This document shows positions 53,083 through 60,768 of a DNA stretch of 64,000 nucleotides, piece after piece. The position numbers and the translations under genes are program-made. The stretch is from Roseomonas sp. AR75 (GTDB lineage: Bacteria > Pseudomonadota > Alphaproteobacteria > Acetobacterales > Acetobacteraceae). The notes beneath the pieces were generated by a model. That model worked only from the letters and a program-made list of their open reading frames with translations, was not told the DNA's origin and did no database searches. The number at the start of each line of letters is the position of its first letter. Positions within the stretch are counted from its first letter, which is position 1. The stretch covers positions 930,001 through 994,000 of the forward strand of contig NZ_STGB01000005.1 of NCBI RefSeq assembly GCF_005222815.1. The letters run 5' to 3'.

Positions 53083-53703
53083 CTGCCGCCATTCCTCCTC
53101 CGTGATGCGCGGCAGGTCGAAGCTGCCGGTCATGCGCACATAGCCGCCCGGCGTGTGGGTGCGCCCGATCAGGTCGAGCCTTGCGGTATCGATGTAGTGG
53201 CGCTCGGCATCCAGCACGCAGTCGTCGCGCACATGCATCGCCAGGCAACGCCCCAGCACCAGGCGGTGGCCGCCGATCGGAATGGTCTGGAAAAGCGTGC
53301 ATTCCAGCGCGACCGGGCTTTCGGCGATGCGCGGCGGCGCGATGCGGCTGGAAGGCGCGGCGGTCAGCCCGGCCGCCGCCAGCTCGTCCACCCCGGGCGC
53401 GAAGGGGATGGCGGTGACGTTCATCGCCGCGGCGTTGGCGGACGACACCAGGCAGACCGTGAACGCCCCCGTCGCCGCGATGTTGGCCGCGGTGTCCTTC
53501 ACGCCCCCGCCATGCGGCGGCTCGATGCTGACGCCGACCACGGGCGGATCCTGCGACAGCACGTTGAAGAAGGAGAAGGGCGCGGCGTTCACCACGCCGG
53601 CGGCATCCAGCGTCACCACCCAGGCGATCGGGCGCGGCACGACGGTGGCGGTCAGCAGCTTGTAGCGCTCCTTCGGCGGCAGCGCTTCCATGTCGAAGAT
53701 CAC
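53074..53703 (-). CDS. Flavin reductase family protein (DIM6/NTAB)
   Basis: A 209-aa flavin reductase-like protein. LLTATVVPRPIAWVVTLD near 16-33 is the flavin-binding pattern, and PFSFFNVLSQDPPVVGVSIE near 41-60 with GRTHTPGGYVRMT near the end fit the DIM6/NTAB group. It should supply reduced FMN or form the reductase half of a two-component monooxygenase. The GTG at 53701-53703 overlaps the permease stop as GTGA and gives the normal start. Luciferase-like monooxygenase at 56408 is the likely partner in the same operon. Confidence 0.88.
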   Translation of the reverse strand: MIFDMEALPPKERYKLLTATVVPRPIAWVVTLDAAGVVNAAPFSFFNVLSQDPPVVGVSIEPPHGGGVKDTAANIAATGAFTVCLVSSANAAAMNVTAIPFAPGVDELAAAGLTAAPSSRIAPPRIAESPVALECTLFQTIPIGGHRLVLGRCLAMHVRDDCVLDAERHYIDTARLDLIGRTHTPGGYVRMTGSFDLPRITEEEWRQRG

Positions 53704-54476
53704 GCCCGGAAATGCTCCTCCGCCCGCGCCCAGAAGACGATCTTCCTCTGCGCCCATTGCAGCGTGGCGTGCAGCGTGACGCCCATGATCGACAGCACCA
53801 CGAACAGCGCGAAGGCCGCGGCGATGTCCAGCGCGAAATTCGCCTGCAGGATCAGGAAGCCGATGCCCTTGTTGGCGCCGACGAACTCGCCGACGATCGC
53901 GCCGATCACGCTGAACACGATTGCCGTGTTCAGCCCCGCGAAGATGAAGGGCAGCGCATTCGGCAGGCGCAGGTAGCGCAGGATCTGCCAGCGGCTGGCG
54001 CCCAGCGCGCTCATCAGGTCCAGCCGGTCCTGGTCCACCGCCTTCAGCCCCGCGATCACGTTCACCAGCACCGGGAACAGCGAGACCAGCGCGACGATGA
54101 CGATCTTGGATTCCATGCCGAACCCGAACCAGACGATGATCAGCGGCGCCACCGCCACCTTCGGCACGGTCTGCAACGCCACGACATAGGGATAGACGAT
54201 GCGCTCCGCGGTCGGGAACACCACCACCAGGATGCCGATGGCCAGCCCCAGCAGGCTGCCCGCGACGAAGCCGGACACCGCCTGGAAGGCCGTGATCGCG
54301 GCATGGCCGAGGTAGTTGGCGCGCGCGAAGCCGATGACGAAGGCCTCCGCCACCGCGCTCGGCGCCGGCACCAGGTAGGGCGGCACCTCAAAGACGCGGA
54401 CGATGGCTTCCCAGACGGCGATGAACACCACGAAGGTCGCCAGCGGCAGCGCCGCCCTGCGCAGCCAGGCCGTCAC
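53700..54476 (-). CDS. ABC transporter permease, SsuC/TauC-like
   Basis: A 258-aa membrane permease of the BPD type with about six hydrophobic segments. SALGASRWQILRYLRLPNAL near 159-178 is the coupling loop. It is coupled with the ATPase gene by four bases and with the flavin reductase by GTGA. The family imports aliphatic sulfonates, taurine, nitrate or pyrimidines. Confidence 0.92.
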   Translation of the reverse strand: MTAWLRRAALPLATFVVFIAVWEAIVRVFEVPPYLVPAPSAVAEAFVIGFARANYLGHAAITAFQAVSGFVAGSLLGLAIGILVVVFPTAERIVYPYVVALQTVPKVAVAPLIIVWFGFGMESKIVIVALVSLFPVLVNVIAGLKAVDQDRLDLMSALGASRWQILRYLRLPNALPFIFAGLNTAIVFSVIGAIVGEFVGANKGIGFLILQANFALDIAAAFALFVVLSIMGVTLHATLQWAQRKIVFWARAEEHFRA

Positions 54477-55264
54477 AGCGCCGCCCCGGTCGGCACGCCG
54501 CCGAGCAGCCCGCGCACATGGTGCACCATGCGGCCGAATTCGGGCGCCAGCGTATCCTCCATGCTGCGCAGCCGCGGCGCGGGGTTCTCGATGATCTCGA
54601 TGATGCGGCCGGGGCGCGGCGACATCACCACGATGCGGTCGGCCAGGAACACCGCCTCCGCGATGGAATGGGTGATGAACAGCACGGTCTTGCGGCTGGC
54701 CGCCCAGATGCGTTGCAGTTCCAGGTTCATCCCCTCCCGCGTCATCGCGTCCAGCGCGCCGAAGGGCTCGTCCATCAGCAGCAGCGGCGCATCATGCACC
54801 AGGGCGCGCGCGATGGCCGCGCGCTGCTGCATGCCGCCCGAAAGCTCCTGCGGGTAGTTCCGCTCGAACCCGCCGAGCCCGACCAATTCCAGCAGTTCCT
54901 TCGCCTTCGCCGTGTATTCCGCGCGCGGCAGATGCAGCACGTCGGCCGGCAGCAGCACGTTGTCCAGCACCGTGCGCCAGGGAAACAGCACCGGCGTCTG
55001 GAAGACGATGCCGACATCGCTGCGCGGTCCCGTCACCGGTCTGCCGTACAGCGTGATGCTGCCGCTGGTCGGCGGCCGCAGCCCCGTGACCAGCTTCAGC
55101 AGCGTGCTCTTGCCACAGCCGGAGGGGCCGACGATGGCAACGAACTCCCGGTCCGCCACCTCCAGGTCGAAGCCCGCCAGCGCCTCCACCGCCGAATCGC
55201 CCCTGCGGTACACCATGCCGAGGCCGCGGATGCTGAGCGCGGCCCCCCTCCCGGCAGGCTGCAT
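54473..55264 (-). CDS. ABC transporter ATPase, SsuB/TauB-like
   Basis: A 263-aa ATPase. GPSGCGKSTLLKLVTG near 46-61, LSGGMQQRAAIARALVHDAP near 140-159, and LLLMDEPFGALD near 160-171 identify it. FVAIVGPSG and ITHSIAEAVFLADRIVVMS also fit the nitrate/sulfonate/taurine group. It starts four bases before the receptor stop and partners the permease. Confidence 0.94.
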   Translation of the reverse strand: MQPAGRGAALSIRGLGMVYRRGDSAVEALAGFDLEVADREFVAIVGPSGCGKSTLLKLVTGLRPPTSGSITLYGRPVTGPRSDVGIVFQTPVLFPWRTVLDNVLLPADVLHLPRAEYTAKAKELLELVGLGGFERNYPQELSGGMQQRAAIARALVHDAPLLLMDEPFGALDAMTREGMNLELQRIWAASRKTVLFITHSIAEAVFLADRIVVMSPRPGRIIEIIENPAPRLRSMEDTLAPEFGRMVHHVRGLLGGVPTGAAL

Positions 55265-55268
55265 CCGG

Positions 55269-56333
55269 TCAGGCCGCGCGCGCCCGCTGCACGATCGCGC
55301 CGGTGTCCATCGCGTTCACGCGGCCGATGAAGTCGGTGGTGAACAGCGTCGCGCTGTCGATCGGCTGCGGCATCAGCTTCTGCTGCACCATGAAGGCCTG
55401 CATGCGGTCCCACTGGTCCTTCGTCATGCTGCCCCATTGCGTGGAGGCGTCGTCCCAGCGCTTCCACAGCTCCGAGGATCGCGTCAGCACATGCTTGGCC
55501 CGCGCCATCGCCTCCTCCTCCGACAGGCCGGTGGGGCGGGTGAACATCTTCCAGTGCTCGCGCACCGTCGCTTCCGGCGCGACCTGGGCGAAAATCGATC
55601 CCGCCACCACGCCGCGTAGCGCGCCCACCACGGCATCCGGGTTCTGACGCATCCAGTTCGTGTTGGCGATCAGCACGGCGGAGGGCTGGTCGCGCTGGAA
55701 GTAGCGCAGCTTGATGCCCAGCGTCTCGATCACCGCATGCTGCGCGCGGAACAGCGAGAGCGCCTGCACGCGGTTGGTGCGCAGCGCCGTCGCCGCCGCC
55801 GCGCCATTGCCCACAGGGATCAGCCCGACGCTCGAATCGGCGTTCAGCCCCGCATCCACCAGCATCGCCCGCAGCGAGGGGATCGCGCCGGAGGCAAGGT
55901 TGGCCACGCCGATGTTCTTGTCCTTGAGGTCGGCGATCTGGCGGATGCCGCTGTCCTCCGGCACCACGATCTCGTAGATGTTGCCGCGATCCTGCAGATA
56001 CACCGCGGTGATCGGCAGCGTCGGGTTGCGCTGCTTCGCCAGGATCATCGTCTCCATGCCGACATAGCCGAGCTGCGCCTGGTTGGTGGCGACGAGCTGC
56101 AGCGTGGCGGCGGAGCCGGCGGCGGTGCCGAATTCCGCGTCGATCCCGTTGTCCCGGTAGAAGCCGAGCGGGATGCCCAGGAACAGGAAGCCGTGATAGG
56201 CCTCGATGGTCGCCGAGGCGCCCCAGATGCGCACCTTCGGTGCCTGCGCGCGCGCCGCGCGACCGCCCATCGCGGCTGCAACGATGCCCGCCGCGCCGGC
56301 CTTGCCGAGGCCACGCCTGCCGATCCCGGACAT
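55269..56333 (-). CDS. ABC transporter substrate-binding protein, SsuA/NMT1-like
   Basis: A 354-aa periplasmic receptor. The leader MSGIGRRGLGKAGAAGIVAA has a twin-arginine-like motif with cleavage near ARAQA. The mature region (VRIWGASATIEAYHGFLFLG, NIGVANLASGAIPSLRAMLV, FRAQHAVIETLGIKLRYFQR) matches SsuA/NMT1-type receptors. I choose the ATG at 56331-56333 because GGAGG is eight bases upstream; the adjacent ATG at 56339 would overlap that ribosome-binding site. It feeds the SsuB/SsuC-like pair. Confidence 0.89.
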   Translation of the reverse strand: MSGIGRRGLGKAGAAGIVAAAMGGRAARAQAPKVRIWGASATIEAYHGFLFLGIPLGFYRDNGIDAEFGTAAGSAATLQLVATNQAQLGYVGMETMILAKQRNPTLPITAVYLQDRGNIYEIVVPEDSGIRQIADLKDKNIGVANLASGAIPSLRAMLVDAGLNADSSVGLIPVGNGAAAATALRTNRVQALSLFRAQHAVIETLGIKLRYFQRDQPSAVLIANTNWMRQNPDAVVGALRGVVAGSIFAQVAPEATVREHWKMFTRPTGLSEEEAMARAKHVLTRSSELWKRWDDASTQWGSMTKDQWDRMQAFMVQQKLMPQPIDSATLFTTDFIGRVNAMDTGAIVQRARAA

Positions 56334-56407
56334 TGCCATCCTCCTCTCCTCGCCCGGCCTTGCCGCCGTGCCTGATGTTCCGCTGTTCCCGGTGGTGCTG
56401 TCGAGTC

Positions 56408-57472
56408 TCAGTCGGCGAATCGCGGGATGACCTTCGTGCCGATCAGCTCGATCGCGCGCATCACCTGCGCATGGCTCGTGTGGCCGGCCTGCAGGAAGAA
56501 GATCATCTGGTCGACGCCGACCTTGGCCCATGCCTCGACCTGGCGGCAGACCGTGTCGGCGTTGCCGCCGATCGCCATCGCATCGGCGATCAGCTCGTCG
56601 TTGCTGCGCTTGCTGATCTTGTCGCTGATCCGGCCGACGCCGCCATCGGTGGCGAAGCGCACGCGGTTCAGCTCGGCGTCGTTGTCGCCGTAGTACCAGC
56701 GCGCCGCGGCGCAGGCCAGGTCGCGCCCGGTGCGGTCATCGTCATGCACGCAGGAGATCGCGAACACGCCGGTCTGCGGGTTCGGAACGCGCGCCACCAG
56801 GGACGACGCATCGGCATGGCGTATCGCTTCGCGATAGGCGGCGATGGAGGGTGCGGTCTCCTCCGGCGTGTTGCGCGTCACGCCGATCACGCCGAAGCCC
56901 TGCCGGCCGGCATGGTGCCAGGATTCCAGCGTGGAGGCGGCGACCCAGATCGGCGGATGCGGACGCTGGATCGGCCGCGGCACCACATGGCGCGGCGGCA
57001 GGTCGAAATGCGCGCCCTTGAAACCGGGGAACAGGTCGTTCTCCAGCATGCGCAGCACGGCTTCCATCGATTCCCGCCCGACATCGCGGCCCAGCGCGGG
57101 ATCGTGGCCGAGGCCCGTGACGACATAGGGCGAGGTGCCGCGCCCCGCGCCGAAGTCGCAGCGGCCGTTGCTCAGCACGTCGAGCGTCGCGACCTTCTCC
57201 GCGATGAAGAAGGGGTTGTGCACAGGCATCAGGATCACGCCGAAGCCGAGCCGCATGTGCTTCGTGCGCTGGCTGATCGCCGCCAGCACCATCTCCGGCT
57301 GGGAGCAGTGGCCGATCTCGATGAAGAAGTGCTGCTCGGTGATCCAGAAATGGTGGAAGCCTGCGGCGTCGGCGGCCTCGGCCTGGGTCAGGCAGTTCCA
57401 GAAGCCCTCGCGCTCGGTGGTCTCGGTCCAGGGACGCGGCATCTGGATCTGCGTCATCAAGCCGAACTTCAT
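56408..57472 (-). CDS. LLM-class flavin-dependent oxidoreductase (luciferase-like monooxygenase)
   Basis: A 354-aa TIM-barrel luciferase-like monooxygenase. LTQAEAADAAGFHHFWITEQ near 28-47, DFGAGRGTSPYVVTGLG near 106-122, and HPPIWVAASTLES near 168-180 are family patterns. It uses FMNH2 and oxygen, supplied by the flavin reductase gene four positions downstream, to oxidise an imported compound, by analogy to SsuD or other desulfonating or ring-opening members. It is the first gene of a five-gene minus-strand set and is divergent from the LysR gene. Confidence 0.91.
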   Translation of the reverse strand: MKFGLMTQIQMPRPWTETTEREGFWNCLTQAEAADAAGFHHFWITEQHFFIEIGHCSQPEMVLAAISQRTKHMRLGFGVILMPVHNPFFIAEKVATLDVLSNGRCDFGAGRGTSPYVVTGLGHDPALGRDVGRESMEAVLRMLENDLFPGFKGAHFDLPPRHVVPRPIQRPHPPIWVAASTLESWHHAGRQGFGVIGVTRNTPEETAPSIAAYREAIRHADASSLVARVPNPQTGVFAISCVHDDDRTGRDLACAAARWYYGDNDAELNRVRFATDGGVGRISDKISKRSNDELIADAMAIGGNADTVCRQVEAWAKVGVDQMIFFLQAGHTSHAQVMRAIELIGTKVIPRFAD

Positions 57473-57585
57473 GCGGGCGCCTGTTCCGTGACCTTCCTCG
57501 GGGCGGAACGCTATGACCGGCGAGACCTTCCGTCCAAGGCATAAGCGGCATAGCCTCCATAACCGGATCGTTGGATCGCCCTGCG
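57473..57585. promoter_or_regulatory. LLM/lysR divergent control region
   Basis: This 113-base divergent gap should hold the promoters of the monooxygenase operon and of lysR. It contains an A/T-richer segment CGGCATAGCCTCCATAACC before lysR and a related GGCATAAG just upstream (57537 onward), candidate LysR contact sequence; no perfect T-N11-A palindrome was found. Confidence 0.4.
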
Positions 57586-58521
57586 ATGGACACGCGCGCG
57601 CTGCGGTACTTCCAGGTTGTCGCTGAATACGGCTCCTACAGCCGCGGCGCGGAATGGCTGCGCATCTCGCAGCCCGCCGTCAGCCGCCAGATCCGCGCGC
57701 TGGAGGACGAACTCGGCCGCAAGCTGTTCCGACGCCACGGCCATGGCGTCACGCTGACCGAGGCCGGGCGCATTCTGCTCGACCGCACGCAATCCGCCTT
57801 CCGCACGCTGGAACAGGCGCGCAGCGAGATCCGCGGCGCGACTGCGGGGCCGAGCGGCGCGGTGACGCTCGCCGTACCGCCCGCCGCGGGCCGCTGGCTG
57901 ATGCCGCCCCTGGCCGAACGCATGGCGCGCGAATTGCCGGGCGTGCAGCTGCGCGTGCTCGGCGGCTTCTCCGGCACCATCGAGGATTGGCTGGTGCGCG
58001 GCCGCGTGGACCTGGCGCTCGCGCATGATCCTCTGCCGCGCAAGGGTTTTCGGATCGTGCCGCTGGCGCGCGAGGAGGTATGCCTGGTGGGGCTGCCCGA
58101 TGCGCCCGCCCTGGCACGCGGCTTCGCAACGCCCGCGGCGGTGGCGAAGCTGCCGCTGATCCTGCCGGGGCGGCCGAACGCCTCGCGCCGGCTGCTCGAT
58201 GCGTGGCTGGCCGAGGAAGGCGGCGCGCCGCCGGCACGGCTGGAGGTGGACGACCACTCCGTGATCCGAGCCCTGCTGCGCGCGGGCGCCGGCTTCGCGC
58301 TGCTGACTCGCGGTGGCTTCGCCCGGGAGGCGCAGCGCGGCGAGCTGGCCGGCGTGCCGTTCCGCCCGCGCGTGCAGTGGACGCTCGCGCTGGTCGGCGC
58401 CGCCGAGCCCGGCGAGCCCGAGGTGGTGGAGCCGGTCGCCGCGCTGCTGCGCCGCGTGGTCAAGGAAGCGGTGCGCGCCGGCTGGCCCGCCCGCGCGCTG
58501 GACGGCGCGGCGCGGTCGTGA
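57586..58521 (+). CDS. LysR-family transcriptional regulator
   Basis: A 311-aa LysR regulator. The helix-turn-helix is in residues 1-60 (MDTRALRYFQVVAEYGSYSR and ISQPAVSRQIRALEDELGRK). Residues from about 90 form the effector-binding domain. Divergence from the monooxygenase-importer operon suggests it activates or represses that operon in response to the substrate or to sulfur/nitrogen state. I chose the ATG at 57586 over an in-frame TTG five codons earlier. Confidence 0.93.
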   Translation: MDTRALRYFQVVAEYGSYSRGAEWLRISQPAVSRQIRALEDELGRKLFRRHGHGVTLTEAGRILLDRTQSAFRTLEQARSEIRGATAGPSGAVTLAVPPAAGRWLMPPLAERMARELPGVQLRVLGGFSGTIEDWLVRGRVDLALAHDPLPRKGFRIVPLAREEVCLVGLPDAPALARGFATPAAVAKLPLILPGRPNASRRLLDAWLAEEGGAPPARLEVDDHSVIRALLRAGAGFALLTRGGFAREAQRGELAGVPFRPRVQWTLALVGAAEPGEPEVVEPVAALLRRVVKEAVRAGWPARALDGAARS

Positions 58522-58548
58522 ACAGGATCGCCGGCCGAGGAGGATCGC

Positions 58549-59706
58549 ATGTCGAAGCATGATTTCACCGCCGAGGAATTCGCCGGCCGCGTGGCACGCG
58601 CAAGGCGCGCGGTTGCCGCCGCAGGCCTCGACTGGCTGGTGGTGGTGCATCCCGTCTCGATCCACTGGCTGACCGGCGGCGAGGCGAAGTCCTACCAGGG
58701 CTTCCAGTGCCTGCTCCTGGCTGCCGATGCGAAACCGCTGACGCTGCTCTCGCGCGGTTCCGACATCGGCGAATGGCAGGACGACGCGCTGATCGAGGAA
58801 GCGATCGGCTGGGGCGGCGGGGAGCCCGCGGACCCCATCGAGGCCTTCGCGCAACTCGCCCGCGACCGCGGGCTGCTCAGCGCGCGCGTCGGGCTGGACG
58901 TGCCGGGCTACTACCTGCACCCGCATCACTATCTGCGCCTCAGGGACCTCCTCGGCCCTGCACTGGTGGCGGAGCCGACCAACCTCATCCACGACCTGAA
59001 GGCCCGCAAGTCGTCGGCGGAACTGGCGCTGACGCGGGAAGCGGCGGCGCGCGCGGACGCAGCCTTCCGCGCCTGCATGGCGATCGCCGCGCCGGGCCGG
59101 TCGGAGCTGGAACTGGCGGCGGAAGGCTACCGCGCGCTACTCGCCAGCAATTGCGGCCTGCCCGCCAGCACGATGAACCTGGTGACCGGCGAGCGGCTCT
59201 GCTACCCGCATGGTGCGCCGACGCAGCGCGTGCTGCGCGCGGGCGATGCCGGCAACATCGAGCTCGGCGCCGCCTTCCGCCGCTACACTGCGACGCTCGG
59301 CCGCAACTTCCAGCTCGGCAAGCCGCCGGCGCGGCTGCGCGCCGTGCATGACGTGGTGCGCGACGCGGGCGAGGCGATGATGGCGGCGATCCACCCCGGC
59401 GTGCCCGCGATCGTGCCGCATGAGGCGGCGAAGCGCATCATCGCCGCGGCAGGCCTGGATGCCGGGCGGCTGCACACCTCCGGCTATGGGCTGGCGCCGG
59501 GCTTCCCGCCTTCCTGGGGTGAGCCGCTCAACATGTTCGGCGGCAGCACCGCGGTGATCGAGGAAGGCATGGTGCTGACCATCGAGCCGCCGGTCTTCCT
59601 GCATGCGGAGCGGCTCGGCGCGCGGCTGATCGACAACGTCATCGTCACCGCGACGGGCGCCGAGCTGCTGTCGAAGCTGCCCCGCGCGATCATCGAAGTG
59701 GGGTGA
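58549..59706 (+). CDS. M24-fold (aminopeptidase P/creatinase-like) protein lacking metal ligands
   Basis: A 385-aa pita-bread-fold protein. The creatinase N-terminal domain (about 1-140) and the M24 catalytic-fold domain (about 155-385) are both present. The metal-binding set expected in metallo-aminopeptidases is degenerate: first Asp is E238 (NIELGA), second Asp position is A248 (YTATLGR), the conserved His position reads Y313 (SGYGL), and the last Glu is D362 (LIDN); E346 (TIEP) remains. A creatinase-like, metal-independent hydrolase is the likely type, so substrate may be a guanidino or ureido compound. It is 28 bases after the LysR gene, probably co-transcribed. Confidence 0.85.
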   Translation: MSKHDFTAEEFAGRVARARRAVAAAGLDWLVVVHPVSIHWLTGGEAKSYQGFQCLLLAADAKPLTLLSRGSDIGEWQDDALIEEAIGWGGGEPADPIEAFAQLARDRGLLSARVGLDVPGYYLHPHHYLRLRDLLGPALVAEPTNLIHDLKARKSSAELALTREAAARADAAFRACMAIAAPGRSELELAAEGYRALLASNCGLPASTMNLVTGERLCYPHGAPTQRVLRAGDAGNIELGAAFRRYTATLGRNFQLGKPPARLRAVHDVVRDAGEAMMAAIHPGVPAIVPHEAAKRIIAAAGLDAGRLHTSGYGLAPGFPPSWGEPLNMFGGSTAVIEEGMVLTIEPPVFLHAERLGARLIDNVIVTATGAELLSKLPRAIIEVG

Positions 59707-59736
59707 GGCGCACGATGCCCCGCCCCGTTGCGCCCG

Positions 59737-60768
59737 CTACCGGATCGGCATTGAATACATCAGCCCGCCGCGGGTCCACAGGTCGTTCAGCCCGCGCGGC
59801 AGGCCGATGGGCGATCCGGCGCCCAGGTGCCGGTCGAAGATCTCGCCGTAGTTCCCCACCGCCTTGATCGCGTTGTAGGCCCAGCGCCGGTCCAGCCCCA
59901 TGAACGGCCCGTGGTCGCCACTGACGCCGAGCAGACGCCGCACCTCCGGCCGCTCGCTCTTCAGCATTTCGTCCACATTGGCCTGGGTGATGCCGAGCTC
60001 CTCCGCCTCGATCAGCGCGAAGACCGTCCAGCGGACGATGTCGAACCACTGGTCGTCGCCATGCCGCACCACCGGGGCCAACGGCTCCTTCGAGATGATG
60101 TCGGGCAGCACGACATGGTCGTTGGGCTGCGGCAGTGCGCTGCGGATTCCGGCAAGCTGGCTGGCATCTGTACTGAAGGCGTCGCAGCGGCCGCTGACAT
60201 AGGCCAGCCGCGTCTCGTCATTCTGCTCGAACACCACGGGGCGGATGTTGATGCGGTTGCTCCGCGCCCAGTCCGCCAGGTTCAGCTCGTTGGTGGTGCC
60301 GGAGGTGACGCAGATCGAGGCGCCGTCGAGCTGCGCAGCGCGCGTCACGCCCGCGCTGCGCCGCACCAGGAAGCCCTGGCCGTCGTAGAAGGTGACCGCG
60401 GTGAAGTTCAGCCCGTTGGCCGTGTCGCGCGACTGGGTCCAGGTGGTGGTGCGCGGCAGCAGGTCGATCTGGCCGGATTGCAGCGCCGGCAGCCGCGCGG
60501 CGGAGGTCACCACCGTGAAGCGCACCTTGCCCGGATCGCCGAAGATCGCCGCCGCGACGGCGCGGCAGGTGTCGGCTTCCAGGCCCTGGTAGACGCCGCG
60601 GCTGTCCGTCACGCCGAAGCCGGGCGCGCCCGGATGCGCGCCGCAATCCACCACGCCCTTGGCGCGCGTGGCGGTCAGCGTCGGCCCGGCCGGCGCCATG
60701 GTCTGGGCCGCGGCGGGCAGCGCGAAGGCCAGCGCTGCCCCCACGGCGATCAGGCTGCGTCGGATCAT
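59737..60768 (-). CDS. Amino-acid ABC-type receptor (AapJ-like, SBP_bac_3)
   Basis: A 343-aa periplasmic receptor of the polar amino-acid family, with signal MIRRSLIAVGAALAFALPAAA cut near AAAQ. CGAHPGAPGFGVTDSRGVYQ, DTCRAVAAAIFGDPGKVRF, and DLLPRTTTWTQSRDTANGLN are close to AapJ/BztA. It lacks the matching AapQMP genes: the gene before it in the same operon is a TRAP permease. The stop of that permease overlaps its start as ATGA, indicating tight co-expression. Confidence 0.92.
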   Translation of the reverse strand: MIRRSLIAVGAALAFALPAAAQTMAPAGPTLTATRAKGVVDCGAHPGAPGFGVTDSRGVYQGLEADTCRAVAAAIFGDPGKVRFTVVTSAARLPALQSGQIDLLPRTTTWTQSRDTANGLNFTAVTFYDGQGFLVRRSAGVTRAAQLDGASICVTSGTTNELNLADWARSNRINIRPVVFEQNDETRLAYVSGRCDAFSTDASQLAGIRSALPQPNDHVVLPDIISKEPLAPVVRHGDDQWFDIVRWTVFALIEAEELGITQANVDEMLKSERPEVRRLLGVSGDHGPFMGLDRRWAYNAIKAVGNYGEIFDRHLGAGSPIGLPRGLNDLWTRGGLMYSMPIR

